Below are positions 16,861 to 25,989 of a DNA stretch of 64,000 nucleotides, in pieces. Positions within the stretch are counted from its first letter, which is position 1. Each line of letters starts with the position of its first letter. The stretch is taken from NCBI RefSeq assembly GCF_014649995.1, contig NZ_BMUC01000010.1, positions 1 through 64,000 on the forward strand, read 5' to 3'. Source of the DNA: Streptomyces griseoflavus. GTDB lineage: Bacteria; Actinomycetota; Actinomycetes; Streptomycetales; Streptomycetaceae. The notes below the pieces were generated by a model that worked only from the letters and a program-made list of their open reading frames with translations, did no database searches and was not told where the DNA came from. The position numbers and the translations under genes were made by a program.

Positions 16861-17613
16861 ATGGGTGCCGGCCCGACGCTGATCTCCTCCGTGCAGCGGG
16901 CCTTCCGGCTGCTGGAGGCGGTGAGCGCGCACCGCAACGGCGCACCGGCGAAGCAACTCGCGCGGGAGACGGGGCTGCCGCCGGCCACGGCGTACCACCT
17001 GCTGCGCACGCTCGTGCACGACGGATACCTGCGCAAGCTGGACGACGGCGGGTTCGTGCTGGGCGACCGGATGCGGGACCTGAACACGGCGGGCAGCGGG
17101 CAGGCGCTGCTGAGCCGGGTCCGGCCCGCGCTCGCCGCGCTCCGCGACGAGCTGTCCAGCGCCGCCTACCTCACGTTCTACGAGGACGGTGAGATCCGGG
17201 TCGCCGAGATCGTCGACGGTCCGCGTGCTCCCCGGGTGGACCTCTGGGTGGGTTTCGAGGACGCCGGGCACGCCACCGCGCTGGGCAAGTCCGTGCTGCG
17301 GGAGCTCGACGACGAGGCGCGCCGGGAGTACCTCTCCCGGCACCCCCTCAACGACCTCACTCCCCGGACGATCACCGCCGCCCCGGCACTGATCCGCCAG
17401 ATCGAGACCACCGCCCTGGCGCCGGCCGTGACGGACCTGGAGGAGTACGCGCTGGGCACGGTGTGCGTCGCGGTACCGGTCCGCAGCGGCCGCACGCTGG
17501 GATCGCTCGGTGTGTCGATGCCGAAGGACCGGCTCTCCCGGCTCGACGAGGTCCGCGAGCGGCTCCTTCCCACCGCCGGGCGGGTGACCCGGGGCCTGTC
17601 ACTCACTATCTGA
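16861..17613 (+). CDS. IclR-family transcriptional regulator
   Basis: A 250-residue IclR-type regulator. The N-terminal winged helix (about 8-70) reads ISSVQRAFRLLEAVSAHRNG, then KQLARETGLPPATAYHLLRTL as recognition helix. The effector domain occupies about 80-250, with the usual GHATALGKSVL and a conserved VAVPV segment near 201-205. The ligand is unknown. It is transcribed divergently from the GH64 glucanase across a 139-bp gap, so it might control itself or its neighbour. However, the palindrome in that gap is of LacI type rather than IclR type. A SpoIIE-type phosphatase gene follows 101 bp downstream. Confidence 0.9.
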   Translation: MGAGPTLISSVQRAFRLLEAVSAHRNGAPAKQLARETGLPPATAYHLLRTLVHDGYLRKLDDGGFVLGDRMRDLNTAGSGQALLSRVRPALAALRDELSSAAYLTFYEDGEIRVAEIVDGPRAPRVDLWVGFEDAGHATALGKSVLRELDDEARREYLSRHPLNDLTPRTITAAPALIRQIETTALAPAVTDLEEYALGTVCVAVPVRSGRTLGSLGVSMPKDRLSRLDEVRERLLPTAGRVTRGLSLTI

Positions 17614-17714
17614 AAAGCGCACCCTTGTGACATTTCCGACCATCACCTTTTCTGAATGAGCAGACCTTTCAGGCAGCGCGTACGGCGCGCAGAGGTGAGG
17701 ACACCGGACGACGC

Positions 17715-18929
17715 ATGAGTCACGCCCAGCAGCACGGACGCGGCCCTTCGCCCGCGAGGCCCTGCCTCCGGAGGGCCGGGCGCACCTGGTCACCCCGGGT
17801 ACTGACGGTCGCGCACTGGGCCGCCTGCACCACCGCCCTGCCGCTCCTCATCGTCCTCCTCGTGGTGTGCGTCGACCTCTTCGGCGGAACCGGAAGGATC
17901 TGGCTGCCGCTGCTGTCGGCCGGACCGGCGCTGGCGGCGGCGACCAGCCGGCCGGCGGGGGTCCTGGGGGTCGGGTTCCTGGCCGCCCTGCTCGGAGCGG
18001 GCATCGGCGCCCGCCACGACGTGGACGCCTCGCAGCTGATCGCCGTACTCGCCGCACTGCTGACCGTCACCCTCGCCGGCACGCTGGCCGGCGCGCTGCG
18101 GGTACGCCGTGAACGGGTGCTGGCCGCCGTCCGCTCGGTCGCGGAGACCGCCCAGCACGCCCTGCTCCAGCCGGTCCCCGGGAGCGTCGGGCCGTTCCAG
18201 GCAGCGGTCCGCTACAGCGCCGCGGCGGCGGAGGCACGGATCGGCGGTGACCTCTACGCGCTCGTCGACACCCCGTTCGGTGTCAGGGCGATCGTGGGTG
18301 ATGTGCGCGGCAAGGGGCTGCCTGCGGTCGGGACCGCCGCTCTCGTGCTCGGTGTGTTCCGGGAGGCCGCCCACGACGAGCCGGACCTGCGGGACGTCGT
18401 CGGCCGGATCGAACGGAGCCTGGCCCGCAACCTCGGCAGCGACGACTTCGTCACCGCCGTGGTCGCCGGGTACCCGGAGCCCGGACGCCTCGAGATGGTC
18501 AACTGCGGGCACGCCCCGCCGCTGCTCATCCGCGGCACCGACGTGGTGCCGGTGGATCCGGTCCGTCCCGCGCCGCCGCTGGGACTGCGCACCCTGTCGG
18601 ACGAGTCGCCCTGCCTCCAGGTGGTGCCGTTCGGCGAGGGGGACCAGTTGCTCCTCTACACCGACGGGGTCACGGAGGCCCGCGACGCCGGCCGTGAGTT
18701 CTACGCCCTGGCCGAGGGCCTCGCCCGGCACCTGTGCGACGAGCCGGACCGCACGCTCGCCGCGGTGCACCAGGATCTGCTGGATCACGTGGGCGGCCGG
18801 CTGCACGACGACGCGGCGCTGCTCCTGCTGCGCATGCCCCTGGCCGCAGGGGCCGCGGGCGCCGGTGCGCGCCCTCACGGCCTCCCGCCGGCCGCCGGCG
18901 GCCTCGGCGAGCGTGAGGGCGCGGCCTGA
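17715..18929 (+). CDS. membrane-anchored SpoIIE-type (PP2C) protein phosphatase
   Basis: A 404-residue phosphatase with an N-terminal membrane domain of about four helices (roughly 40-58, 64-80, 84-100 and 106-130), a short helical linker and a cytoplasmic SpoIIE/PP2C domain (about 145-380). Metal-ligand motifs are seen as GDLYALV, VGDVRGKG, YTDGVTEARD and HDDAALLLLRM. The family removes phosphate from serine on STAS anti-anti-sigma proteins. The membrane part would tether it or sense envelope state. The last about 25 residues are low-complexity Ala/Gly/Pro. ATG 17715 is the start. The partner STAS protein is not adjacent. The convergent beta-glucosidase gene ends 19 bp downstream. Confidence 0.92.
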   Translation: MSHAQQHGRGPSPARPCLRRAGRTWSPRVLTVAHWAACTTALPLLIVLLVVCVDLFGGTGRIWLPLLSAGPALAAATSRPAGVLGVGFLAALLGAGIGARHDVDASQLIAVLAALLTVTLAGTLAGALRVRRERVLAAVRSVAETAQHALLQPVPGSVGPFQAAVRYSAAAAEARIGGDLYALVDTPFGVRAIVGDVRGKGLPAVGTAALVLGVFREAAHDEPDLRDVVGRIERSLARNLGSDDFVTAVVAGYPEPGRLEMVNCGHAPPLLIRGTDVVPVDPVRPAPPLGLRTLSDESPCLQVVPFGEGDQLLLYTDGVTEARDAGREFYALAEGLARHLCDEPDRTLAAVHQDLLDHVGGRLHDDAALLLLRMPLAAGAAGAGARPHGLPPAAGGLGEREGAA

Positions 18930-18948
18930 CGCCCGGTCCCGGCCCGCG

Positions 18949-20364
18949 TCAGGTGCGCTGGGCGGCGATCATGCGGCGGTACCAGTGGTAGCTGTCCTTC
19001 GGGGTGCGCTCCTGGGTGTCGTAGTCGACCCGGACGATGCCGAAGCGCTTGTCGTAGCCGAAGGCCCACTCGAAGTTGTCGAGCAGGGACCACACGTAGT
19101 ACCCGCGCACGTCGACCCCCTCGTCGATCGCGACCCGCAGCGCGGTGAGGTGGTCGCGCAGGTAGGTCACCCGGTCGGTGTCGTGCACGGCGCCGTCGGG
19201 GGCCACCTCGTCGTCCTCGGCGGATCCGTTCTCGGTGATGTGGACCGGGGGCAGGGCGTCGCCGTACTGCTCCTTCAGGTCCACCAGGAGGCCGGTGAGG
19301 GTCTCGGGGGCCACCGGCCAGCCCATCGCGGTCCGGCGGACCCCGGGCATCGGTGTCTCGGCGTACCGGTTGTCCGTCGCCACCCGCAGGGCGGGGTCGC
19401 TCTCCCGGTACGGGGCGTCCGCGACGACGATCGGCCGGTAGTAGTTGATGCCGAGGAAGTCCAGCGGCTGCGCGATCAGCTCCAGGTCACCGTCGTGGCG
19501 GAAGTCCTGTGCGGTGATCAGCTCGCCCCAGGTGTCCTCCTCGGTGTCCGGGTAGCGCCCGGCGAGGATCGGCTCCGTCCACACCAGGTTGTGCAGGGTG
19601 TCGGCGCGCACGACGGCCGCCCGGTCGGCGGCGGAGTCGGTGGCGGGAAGGTGGTGGTCGAGGTTGAGGGTGATGCCGGCCTCGCGGACCCCGGCGGACC
19701 GGAGCGCCCGGACGGCCAGTCCGTGGCCGACCAGCAGGTGGTGGGCGGCGGCCAGGGCGCCCCGGCCCTCGCGGGCGCCCGGGGCGTGGCGTCCCACGGA
19801 GTAGCCGAGGAAGGCGCTGCACCAGGGTTCGTTGAGGGTGATCCAGCGCGGCACCCGGTCGGCCAGGTGTCCGGCGACGACGGCCGCGTACTCGGCGAAC
19901 CGTTCGGCGGTCTCCCGTACCCGCCAGCCGCCGCGGTCCTCCAGGGCCTGCGGGAGGTCCCAGTGGTAGAGGGTGGCGGCGGGCTCGATGCCGGCGTCGA
20001 GGAGTTCGTCGACCAGACGGGAGTAGAAGTCCAGGCCCTTGGGGTTCACCGGTCCAAAGCCGTCGGGCACGATGCGCGGCCAGGCGATCGAGAAGCGGTA
20101 CGAGCCGACGCCGAGGTCCCGCAGCAGGGCGACGTCCCGCGGGTAGCGGTGGTAGTGGTCGCACGCCACGTCGCCGGTGTCGCCGCCCGCGACCAGGCCG
20201 GGGGTGTGGCTGTAGGTGTCCCAGATCGACGGGCCGCGGCCGTCCTCCCGGGCCGCCCCCTCGATCTGGTAGGCGGCGGTCGCGGCGCCGAAGACGAAGC
20301 CGGACGGGAAACGGGGGAAGTCGCTCATGCGGTTCAGGTCCATCCCGGGTTGTGCGGTGATCAC
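18949..20364 (-). CDS. GH1 beta-glucosidase (intracellular)
   Basis: A 471-residue family GH1 enzyme without signal peptide, so it acts on sugars after uptake. The acid/base is Glu179 (TLNEPW) and the nucleophile Glu378 (ITENGS). [14 protein letters not shown] and the C-terminal [17 protein letters not shown] complete the GH1 signature. It is the last gene of the minus-strand sugar operon. Its GTG start overlaps the stop of the second permease as GTGA (20361-20364). ATG 20343 and ATG 20328 are in-frame alternatives. In this context it would remove glucose from the non-reducing end of imported beta-glucosides, possibly after the divergent alpha-xylosidase has removed xylose side chains. Confidence 0.95.
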   Translation of the reverse strand: MITAQPGMDLNRMSDFPRFPSGFVFGAATAAYQIEGAAREDGRGPSIWDTYSHTPGLVAGGDTGDVACDHYHRYPRDVALLRDLGVGSYRFSIAWPRIVPDGFGPVNPKGLDFYSRLVDELLDAGIEPAATLYHWDLPQALEDRGGWRVRETAERFAEYAAVVAGHLADRVPRWITLNEPWCSAFLGYSVGRHAPGAREGRGALAAAHHLLVGHGLAVRALRSAGVREAGITLNLDHHLPATDSAADRAAVVRADTLHNLVWTEPILAGRYPDTEEDTWGELITAQDFRHDGDLELIAQPLDFLGINYYRPIVVADAPYRESDPALRVATDNRYAETPMPGVRRTAMGWPVAPETLTGLLVDLKEQYGDALPPVHITENGSAEDDEVAPDGAVHDTDRVTYLRDHLTALRVAIDEGVDVRGYYVWSLLDNFEWAFGYDKRFGIVRVDYDTQERTPKDSYHWYRRMIAAQRT

Positions 20365-21188
20365 TTGACGGAGCCGCCGGTGATGCCGGCGGCGATGTAC
20401 TTCTGGGCGAGGACGAGGAGGACGGCGGCCGGTACGGCGGAGAGCACGGACGCGGCCATCACCGCCCCCCAGTCGCCGACGTGCGCGCCGATGTACTGGT
20501 AGATGCCCAGCGTGACCGGCTTGACGTCGTCGGTGGTGTTCAGGGTGAGCGCGAACATGAAGTCGCTCCAGGCGAACAGGAACGCGAACAGGCCGGAGGT
20601 GATCAGCGCGTTGCGGCTCATCGGGAGCACCACGCGCAGGAAGACCCGTACCGGCCCGGCGCCGTCGATCTCGGCCGCCTCGACGACCTCGCCCGGGATG
20701 GACACCATGAAGGAGCGCATCAGCACGATGGAGAACGGGATGCCGAGCGAGGCGTCCGCGAGCATCAGGCCGAGGTAGGAGTTCACCAGGCCCAGGTCGA
20801 CGTAGGAGTTGTAGAGGGCGTTGGCGATGACGATGCCCGGCACCATCTGCGTGATGAGGGTGCCGAAGACGATGGTGCGCGAGCCGCGCAGGCCGAAGCG
20901 GGCCAGTCCGTACGCCGCCGGGGCGGAGACGGCCAGGCAGATGGCGACCGCGCCGAACGAGACGACCAGCGAGGTCAGCAGGTGGCCGCCCTGGTCGCCG
21001 AGGGCCTTGGAGAACCCGGAGAGGTCGAGGCCGGTGGGCACCGGATCGACCTGGAGCAGATCGGAATCCGGCTGGAGCGCGGTGTTGAGCATCCAGTACA
21101 GCGGGAAGAGCATCACGGCGAGGACCAGCAGCCCCGCGACGGTGGAGCCCCAGCGGCGGCGGGACGCGGTGGGTGCGTGAGCGGCCAT
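20361..21188 (-). CDS. sugar ABC transporter permease 2 (MalG type)
   Basis: A 275-residue inner-membrane permease of the carbohydrate uptake CUT1 family with six predicted helices. The cytoplasmic EAA loop that docks the ATPase is visible as [23 protein letters not shown] (middle of the C-terminal half). ATG 21188 was chosen. An in-frame GTG at 21197 overlaps the stop of the previous gene as GTGA but leaves only 2 nt after GAGGGG. The stop overlaps the GH1 start by 4 nt. It pairs with the permease at 21194 and the binding protein at 22159. No ATPase gene is in the operon. Confidence 0.93.
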   Translation of the reverse strand: MAAHAPTASRRRWGSTVAGLLVLAVMLFPLYWMLNTALQPDSDLLQVDPVPTGLDLSGFSKALGDQGGHLLTSLVVSFGAVAICLAVSAPAAYGLARFGLRGSRTIVFGTLITQMVPGIVIANALYNSYVDLGLVNSYLGLMLADASLGIPFSIVLMRSFMVSIPGEVVEAAEIDGAGPVRVFLRVVLPMSRNALITSGLFAFLFAWSDFMFALTLNTTDDVKPVTLGIYQYIGAHVGDWGAVMAASVLSAVPAAVLLVLAQKYIAAGITGGSVK

Positions 21189-21193
21189 GTCGG

Positions 21194-22147
21194 TCACTTC
21201 CCCTCGGTGCGGTTGGCCCGCAGGTAGAACACCGCGAACACCGCGGAGATCAGGATGAGTACGTTGCCGACGACCGCTCCGGCGCCGAAGTCGAGTTCCA
21301 CGAAGGAGTTCTGGTAGGTGAGCGTGCCCAGGGTCTGGGTGGCGTCGGCGGGGCCGCCGTCGGTGAGGGCGAGGATCAGGTCGAGGATCTTGACCGTCGA
21401 CATGAAGCCCAGCACGAGGACGACCGTGATCACCGGCTTGAGCATCGGCAGGGTGACGGAGCGGAAGGTGCGCCAGGCGGAGGCGCCGTCCAGGGACGCG
21501 GCCTCGTACAGCTCCTTGGGGATCTCCTGGAGGCCGCCGTAGAGGATGACCATGTTGAACGGGATGCCGATCCAGATGTTGACCAGGATCACCGAGAGCA
21601 GGGCCATGTCGGGGCTGGTCAGCCATGGGGTGTTCCCGCCGAGGCCGAAGGTGTCGAGGAAGGTGTTCAGTACGCCGGTGTCCTGGTCGAGGATGCGTCG
21701 CCAGACGATGCCGGACACCACCATGGGCACGAGCCAGGGCAGCAGGATCAGCGACCGCAGGACACCGCCGAGGGGGAACCTGCGGTTGAAGAAGACGGCG
21801 AGGGCGAGGCCGGCGCAGAACTGGCCGAGCAGGGAGCCGGCGGTGAACACCAGGGTGTGCCACAGCGCCTTGCCGAACAGGACGTCCTGGAAGACGGACG
21901 CCCAGTTGTCGGTGCCGTTGAACGGGGCCTCGCCGGTGAAGAACGTCTTCGGGGTGTAGTGCTGGAAGCTCATCACGACGTTGCGGACGAGCGGGTAGCC
22001 GAAGAACAGCAGCATGAAGGCGACGGCGGGCGCGACGAAGCCCCACTGGGCGAGCCTGCGGCGCCGGCGCGCGCGGTCCGGGTCGGGCGCCGCGGCCTTG
22101 CGGGGCGTCTTGGCGGACGCCGGAGCGGTGACGGTGGAGGTGGTCAT
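21194..22147 (-). CDS. sugar ABC transporter permease 1 (MalF type)
   Basis: A 317-residue CUT1 permease with a basic N-terminal tail (residues 1-32, RARRRRR) and about six transmembrane helices. The EAA loop reads [23 protein letters not shown], followed by [17 protein letters not shown] 22147 lies 11 bp after the stop of the binding-protein gene, and the next permease begins 5 bp beyond its stop, so the operon is tightly packed. It forms the heterodimeric channel with the second permease. Confidence 0.94.
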   Translation of the reverse strand: MTTSTVTAPASAKTPRKAAAPDPDRARRRRRLAQWGFVAPAVAFMLLFFGYPLVRNVVMSFQHYTPKTFFTGEAPFNGTDNWASVFQDVLFGKALWHTLVFTAGSLLGQFCAGLALAVFFNRRFPLGGVLRSLILLPWLVPMVVSGIVWRRILDQDTGVLNTFLDTFGLGGNTPWLTSPDMALLSVILVNIWIGIPFNMVILYGGLQEIPKELYEAASLDGASAWRTFRSVTLPMLKPVITVVLVLGFMSTVKILDLILALTDGGPADATQTLGTLTYQNSFVELDFGAGAVVGNVLILISAVFAVFYLRANRTEGK

Positions 22148-22158
22148 GGGCGCGTACC

Positions 22159-23418
22159 TCAGTTCCCGCTCGTGGCGCGCTGCTGGGCACGCTTCAGGGC
22201 GGCCTCGCTGGACTGGCCGGTCAGGGCGGACTGGAAGGCGCTCTGCAGGGCGAGCGAGACGCCCGACCAGCCGGCGCCGAGCTTCGCGGTGCGGGAGCGG
22301 GCGGCGGCGACCTGGTCGGCCAGCGCGTCCAGTTCGGGCACCTGCTCGCGCCACTCGGCGGCGGCCTTGCCGTGGGCCGGGACCATCCAGCTGTTCAGCG
22401 CGTAGGTGAGCTGTTCCTCCTCGCCCGCCATGCAGGCGACGATCCGGCCGGCCGTCTTCTGGCGTTCGGGGTCGCCGGTGTCCGGCACGGTGAGCACGGC
22501 GCCGCCGAGGGGTCCCACCGAGTGGGCGCCCGGCTCGGGGACGGGGATCCTGGCGATCTCCCAGTGCAGCGACTCCTTGGAGTTCAGGGTCTCCACCTGC
22601 CACGGACCGTTGATCATCATTGCCGCGTTGCCCGCCATGAACTGGTCGTTCACGTCGGCCTGCGTCCAGTTGACCGTGGACTTGGAGAGGGACCCGTCCT
22701 GGAGCAGCGCCTTCCAGTAGTCGAGTGCCTCGACGACCTCCGGGCTGTCGAGGTCCCTCTCGTCACCGCCGTTGGACCACATGAACGGGGTGAACTGGAA
22801 GACGCCGTCCTCCGCGCCTCCCGCGCTGAGGGCCAGTCCGTACCGCTTGCCCTGGGTCAGCTTCTTCGCCGTCCGCCGCAGCTCGTCCCAGGTGGTCGGC
22901 ACCTCGACCCCCGCCGCGTCCAGGATGTCCTTGTTGTAGAAGAGCGCGAGGGTGTTCACGGAGCGGGCCGCGCCGTAGTAGGTGCCCTCGTAGGAGCCGA
23001 AGTCGACGATGCCCTCGGGCACGCCGTCGGTCTCCAGTCCCAGGGTGCGCAGGTCGACCAGTCCGCCGGCCTCGGCGAAGGTCGGCATCTCGGAGGCGTC
23101 GAACTGCACGATGTCCGGCAGGGACTTGGACGAGGCCATGCGCAGTGCCTTCGTCATCACCTGGGACGCGGGGACGCTCTGCTGCTCGACGGTGACCCCC
23201 AGCCGTTCGCCGCAGCGGGCCATCGCCTCGGCGTCCCAGCGGTGGTAGGTCTCGTCGGTCGAGGAGTTCATCACGGTGTAGACGTCGCCGTCGCGCTGCT
23301 GCGCGCAGCCGGTCAGTGCCGCTCCGACGACGAGGACGGAGACGGCGGCCAGCGAGGTGACGGCCCTGCGCGGGCGTTCGCGCAGGTGGGGTGCGGCAAC
23401 CGGGGGATGTGCTGTCAC
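22159..23418 (-). CDS. sugar ABC transporter substrate-binding lipoprotein
   Basis: A 419-residue extracellular solute-binding protein (family 1) anchored as a lipoprotein: the signal peptide ends in the lipobox ALTGC (Cys38). The two-lobed binding domain includes MNSSTDETYHRW, LPDIVQFDASEM, the middle WDELRRTAKKLTQG and NDQFMAGNAAMMINGPW, all typical of oligosaccharide-binding members. The start is GTG 23418. It is the first gene of the permease-permease-GH1 operon and lies opposite the GH31 alpha-xylosidase, which suggests a xyloglucan-derived or other beta-glucoside oligosaccharide as ligand. A GAAGCGCTTC palindrome lies about 68 bp upstream. Confidence 0.94.
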   Translation of the reverse strand: MTAHPPVAAPHLRERPRRAVTSLAAVSVLVVGAALTGCAQQRDGDVYTVMNSSTDETYHRWDAEAMARCGERLGVTVEQQSVPASQVMTKALRMASSKSLPDIVQFDASEMPTFAEAGGLVDLRTLGLETDGVPEGIVDFGSYEGTYYGAARSVNTLALFYNKDILDAAGVEVPTTWDELRRTAKKLTQGKRYGLALSAGGAEDGVFQFTPFMWSNGGDERDLDSPEVVEALDYWKALLQDGSLSKSTVNWTQADVNDQFMAGNAAMMINGPWQVETLNSKESLHWEIARIPVPEPGAHSVGPLGGAVLTVPDTGDPERQKTAGRIVACMAGEEEQLTYALNSWMVPAHGKAAAEWREQVPELDALADQVAAARSRTAKLGAGWSGVSLALQSAFQSALTGQSSEAALKRAQQRATSGN

Positions 23419-23485
23419 GGTGGGGGCCCTTGTGTGGGACCGGCCCGGCGTGTGCCGGGCCGGTGGCTCTTTCAGGGAGTCTGGT

Positions 23486-23495
23486 GAAGCGCTTC
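23486..23495. promoter_or_regulatory. GAAGCGCTTC palindrome in the divergent sugar-operon promoter region
   Basis: This perfect 10-bp dyad with central AGCGCT resembles a short LacI-family operator. It sits between the divergent binding-protein and GH31 genes, nearer the former. An unusually AT-rich patch follows at about 23547-23572. Confidence 0.5.
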
Positions 23496-23628
23496 GACGA
23501 GAAGCGGCTCTCGCCGAGGTGTTGCCGTGCGCTGCACCGGGTGTAATTTGTTTGGCCTGATTACTAATACGCCAGCGGAAGCCGGTCGCGCTAGCCCCCC
23601 GGCCACGGGATCTGCTCGCACCAAGGCG

Positions 23629-23656
23629 TGACAGGCTCCACAGTGCCTGTCATAGT
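23629..23656 (+). promoter_or_regulatory. predicted promoter and overlapping inverted repeat of the GH31 gene
   Basis: TGACAG (23629-23634) and CATAGT (23651-23656), 16 nt apart, form a plausible -35/-10 pair. The same bases contain a perfect inverted repeat, TGACAGGC (23629-23636) and GCCTGTCA (23645-23652), with an 8-nt spacer. A repressor bound there would block the polymerase. Confidence 0.5.
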
Positions 23657-23712
23657 TGCTGGTCAGAGGCTGACACTCGCCCCTCCGCCGCCCTCACTCT
23701 CCGAGGAAGACC

Positions 23713-25983
23713 ATGAAATTCACCGACGGCTTCTGGCGCATCCGCGACGGCGTCCAGATCTCCTATGCCACCGAAGTGCGTGACGTGCGCTCCGAATCGA
23801 AGCGCTTCACCGGATACGCCTCCGTGAAGAAGGTGACACGCAGGGGCGACACCCTCAACGCACCGCTGATCACGGTCGAGTGCTTCTCCCCCGCCGAGGG
23901 CGTCATCGGCGTCCGGGTCACCCATCACGCGGGCAAGTACCGGCCGGGTCCCGACTTCGCGCTCGCCGGTGAGTCGGGCGGCGCGGGGGCGGTGCGCCGG
24001 GCCGGCACGGTCACCGAGCTGACCAGTGGCCCCCTGACCGTGCGGCTCGACGGCGCCGGCCCCTTCGGGCTGACGTTCCTCGACGCGGACGGACGGGAGG
24101 TGACCCGCTCCGGCGCCAGGAGCACGGCGTTCGCCACGACCGGCGAGGGGACGCACCATGTGCTGAACAGGCTGTCGCTCGGCGTCGGCGAGCAGGTCTA
24201 CGGCCTGGGCGAGCGGTTCACGCCGTTCGTCAAGAACGGCCAGACCGTGGACGTGTGGCAGGCCGACGGCGGCACGAGCAGCGAACAGGCCTACAAGAAC
24301 ATCCCGTTCTACCTCTCCTCACGCGGCTACGGCGTCTTCGTCAACCATCCGGGCGCGGTCTCCTTCGAGATCGGTTCCGAGTCGGTCGGCGAGGTCCAGT
24401 TCAGCGTCGAGGACCAGTCACTGGAGTACTACGTCGTCGCGGGACCGACGCCCAAGGAGGTCCTCGGCCGCTACACCGCCCTCACCGGACGCCCGGCCCT
24501 GCCCCCCGCCTGGTCCTTCGGCCTGTGGCTCAGCACCTCGTTCACCACCTCGTACGACGAGCGGACGGTGACGTCGTTCGTCGACGGCATGGCCGAGCGC
24601 GGCATCCCGCTGTCCGTGTTCCACTTCGACTGCTTCTGGATGCGCGAGTACCAGTGGTGCGACTTCCAGTGGGACCCGGACGTCTTCCCCGACCCGGACG
24701 GCATGCTGGCCCGGCTCAAGGACAGGGGCCTGCGCATCAGCGCCTGGATCAACCCGTACATCGCGCAGAAGTCCCCGCTGTTCGACGAGGCCGCCGCCCT
24801 CGGGCACCTGGTGCGCCGGGCGGACGGCGACGTGTGGCAGTGGGACCTGTGGCAGGCCGGCATGGGCCTGGTGGACTTCACCAGCCCGGACGCCCGCGCC
24901 TGGTTCCAGTCGAAGCTCAAGCCGCTGCTCGACCAGGGCGTGGACTGCTTCAAGACCGACTTCGGCGAGCGCATCCCGACGGACGTCGTCTGGCACGACG
25001 GCTCCGACCCGGAGCGGATGCACAACTACTACACGCACCTGTACAACCGGACCGTCTTCGAGCTCCTGGAGAAGGAGCGCGGGCAGGGCGAGGCCGTGCT
25101 CTTCGCGCGCTCGGCGACCGCGGGCGGACAGCAGTACCCGGTGCACTGGGGCGGCGACTGCTGGTCGTCCTTCGAGGCGATGGCCGAATCACTGCGGGGC
25201 GGCCTGTCCCTCTCCCTGAGCGGTTTCGGTTTCTGGAGCCACGACATCGGGGGCTTCGAAGGCACGCCGAGCCCCGAGGTGTTCACGCGCTGGCTCGCGT
25301 TCGGTCTGCTGTCCTCGCACAGCCGGCTGCACGGCTCCACCTCGTACCGGGTGCCGTGGGAGTTCGGTGACGAGGCCGTCGAGGTGGCCCGCCGGTTCAC
25401 CCGGCTCAAGCACCGCCTGATGCCGTACCTGTACGGCGCGGCGGCCGAGACCCACCGCACGGGCGTGCCGATGATGCGGCCGATGGTGCTGGAGTTCCCG
25501 CACGACCCGGCGTGCCGACCGCTCGACCGGCAGTACATGCTGGGCCCCGACCTCCTGGTCGCGCCGGTGTTCAGCGAGGACGGCGAGGTGGAGGTGTACC
25601 TGCCGGAGGGCACCTGGACCCATCTGCTCAGCGGCGACCGGGTCACCGGCCCGTGCTGGCGCACCGAACGGCACGGCCCCGACAGCCTCCCCCTGTACGT
25701 CCGCGAGGGCGCCGTCCTGCCCCTGGCCGGCGACGACTCCCGGCCGGACGGGGACTGGCTGGACGAGCCGGTGCTGCTCGCCCATCCGCCGGCCGTGCCC
25801 GGCGGAGCGAGCGAGGTCGTCGTGCCGGACACGGCGGGGCTGCCCGCCGCGACCTTCCGGGTCCGCTGGAACGGCGACGCTCTGCGGGTCACGGCATCGG
25901 GGACCGACCGGCCGTTCACGGTGCGGATCGCCGGCGGGGCCGAGGCGCGGGGCGCGGGCGAGGTGACGGTGCCCCTGACCTGA
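23713..25983 (+). CDS. yicI: GH31 alpha-xylosidase (YicI-like)
   Basis: A 756-residue intracellular glycosidase that releases alpha-linked xylose, for example from isoprimeverose or xyloglucan oligosaccharides. The nucleophile is Asp416 (FKTDFGE) and the acid/base Asp482 (HWGGDC). Cys307 and Phe308 (HFDCFWM) and Lys414 also fall exactly at the E. coli YicI positions that favour xylosides over glucosides. An N-terminal beta-sandwich precedes the barrel and C-terminal beta domains follow. There is no signal peptide. GAGGAA precedes ATG 23713. It is divergent from a sugar ABC operon with a GH1 beta-glucosidase. The convergent PPK2 gene ends only 6 bp after its stop. Confidence 0.95.
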   Translation: MKFTDGFWRIRDGVQISYATEVRDVRSESKRFTGYASVKKVTRRGDTLNAPLITVECFSPAEGVIGVRVTHHAGKYRPGPDFALAGESGGAGAVRRAGTVTELTSGPLTVRLDGAGPFGLTFLDADGREVTRSGARSTAFATTGEGTHHVLNRLSLGVGEQVYGLGERFTPFVKNGQTVDVWQADGGTSSEQAYKNIPFYLSSRGYGVFVNHPGAVSFEIGSESVGEVQFSVEDQSLEYYVVAGPTPKEVLGRYTALTGRPALPPAWSFGLWLSTSFTTSYDERTVTSFVDGMAERGIPLSVFHFDCFWMREYQWCDFQWDPDVFPDPDGMLARLKDRGLRISAWINPYIAQKSPLFDEAAALGHLVRRADGDVWQWDLWQAGMGLVDFTSPDARAWFQSKLKPLLDQGVDCFKTDFGERIPTDVVWHDGSDPERMHNYYTHLYNRTVFELLEKERGQGEAVLFARSATAGGQQYPVHWGGDCWSSFEAMAESLRGGLSLSLSGFGFWSHDIGGFEGTPSPEVFTRWLAFGLLSSHSRLHGSTSYRVPWEFGDEAVEVARRFTRLKHRLMPYLYGAAAETHRTGVPMMRPMVLEFPHDPACRPLDRQYMLGPDLLVAPVFSEDGEVEVYLPEGTWTHLLSGDRVTGPCWRTERHGPDSLPLYVREGAVLPLAGDDSRPDGDWLDEPVLLAHPPAVPGGASEVVVPDTAGLPAATFRVRWNGDALRVTASGTDRPFTVRIAGGAEARGAGEVTVPLT

Positions 25984-25989
25984 CCGGGG

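Noticed and set aside
18109-20502. 797-codon plus-strand open frame across the phosphatase and GH1 genes
   Set aside because: It spans two confirmed genes in a shadow frame and shows no homology-like blocks.
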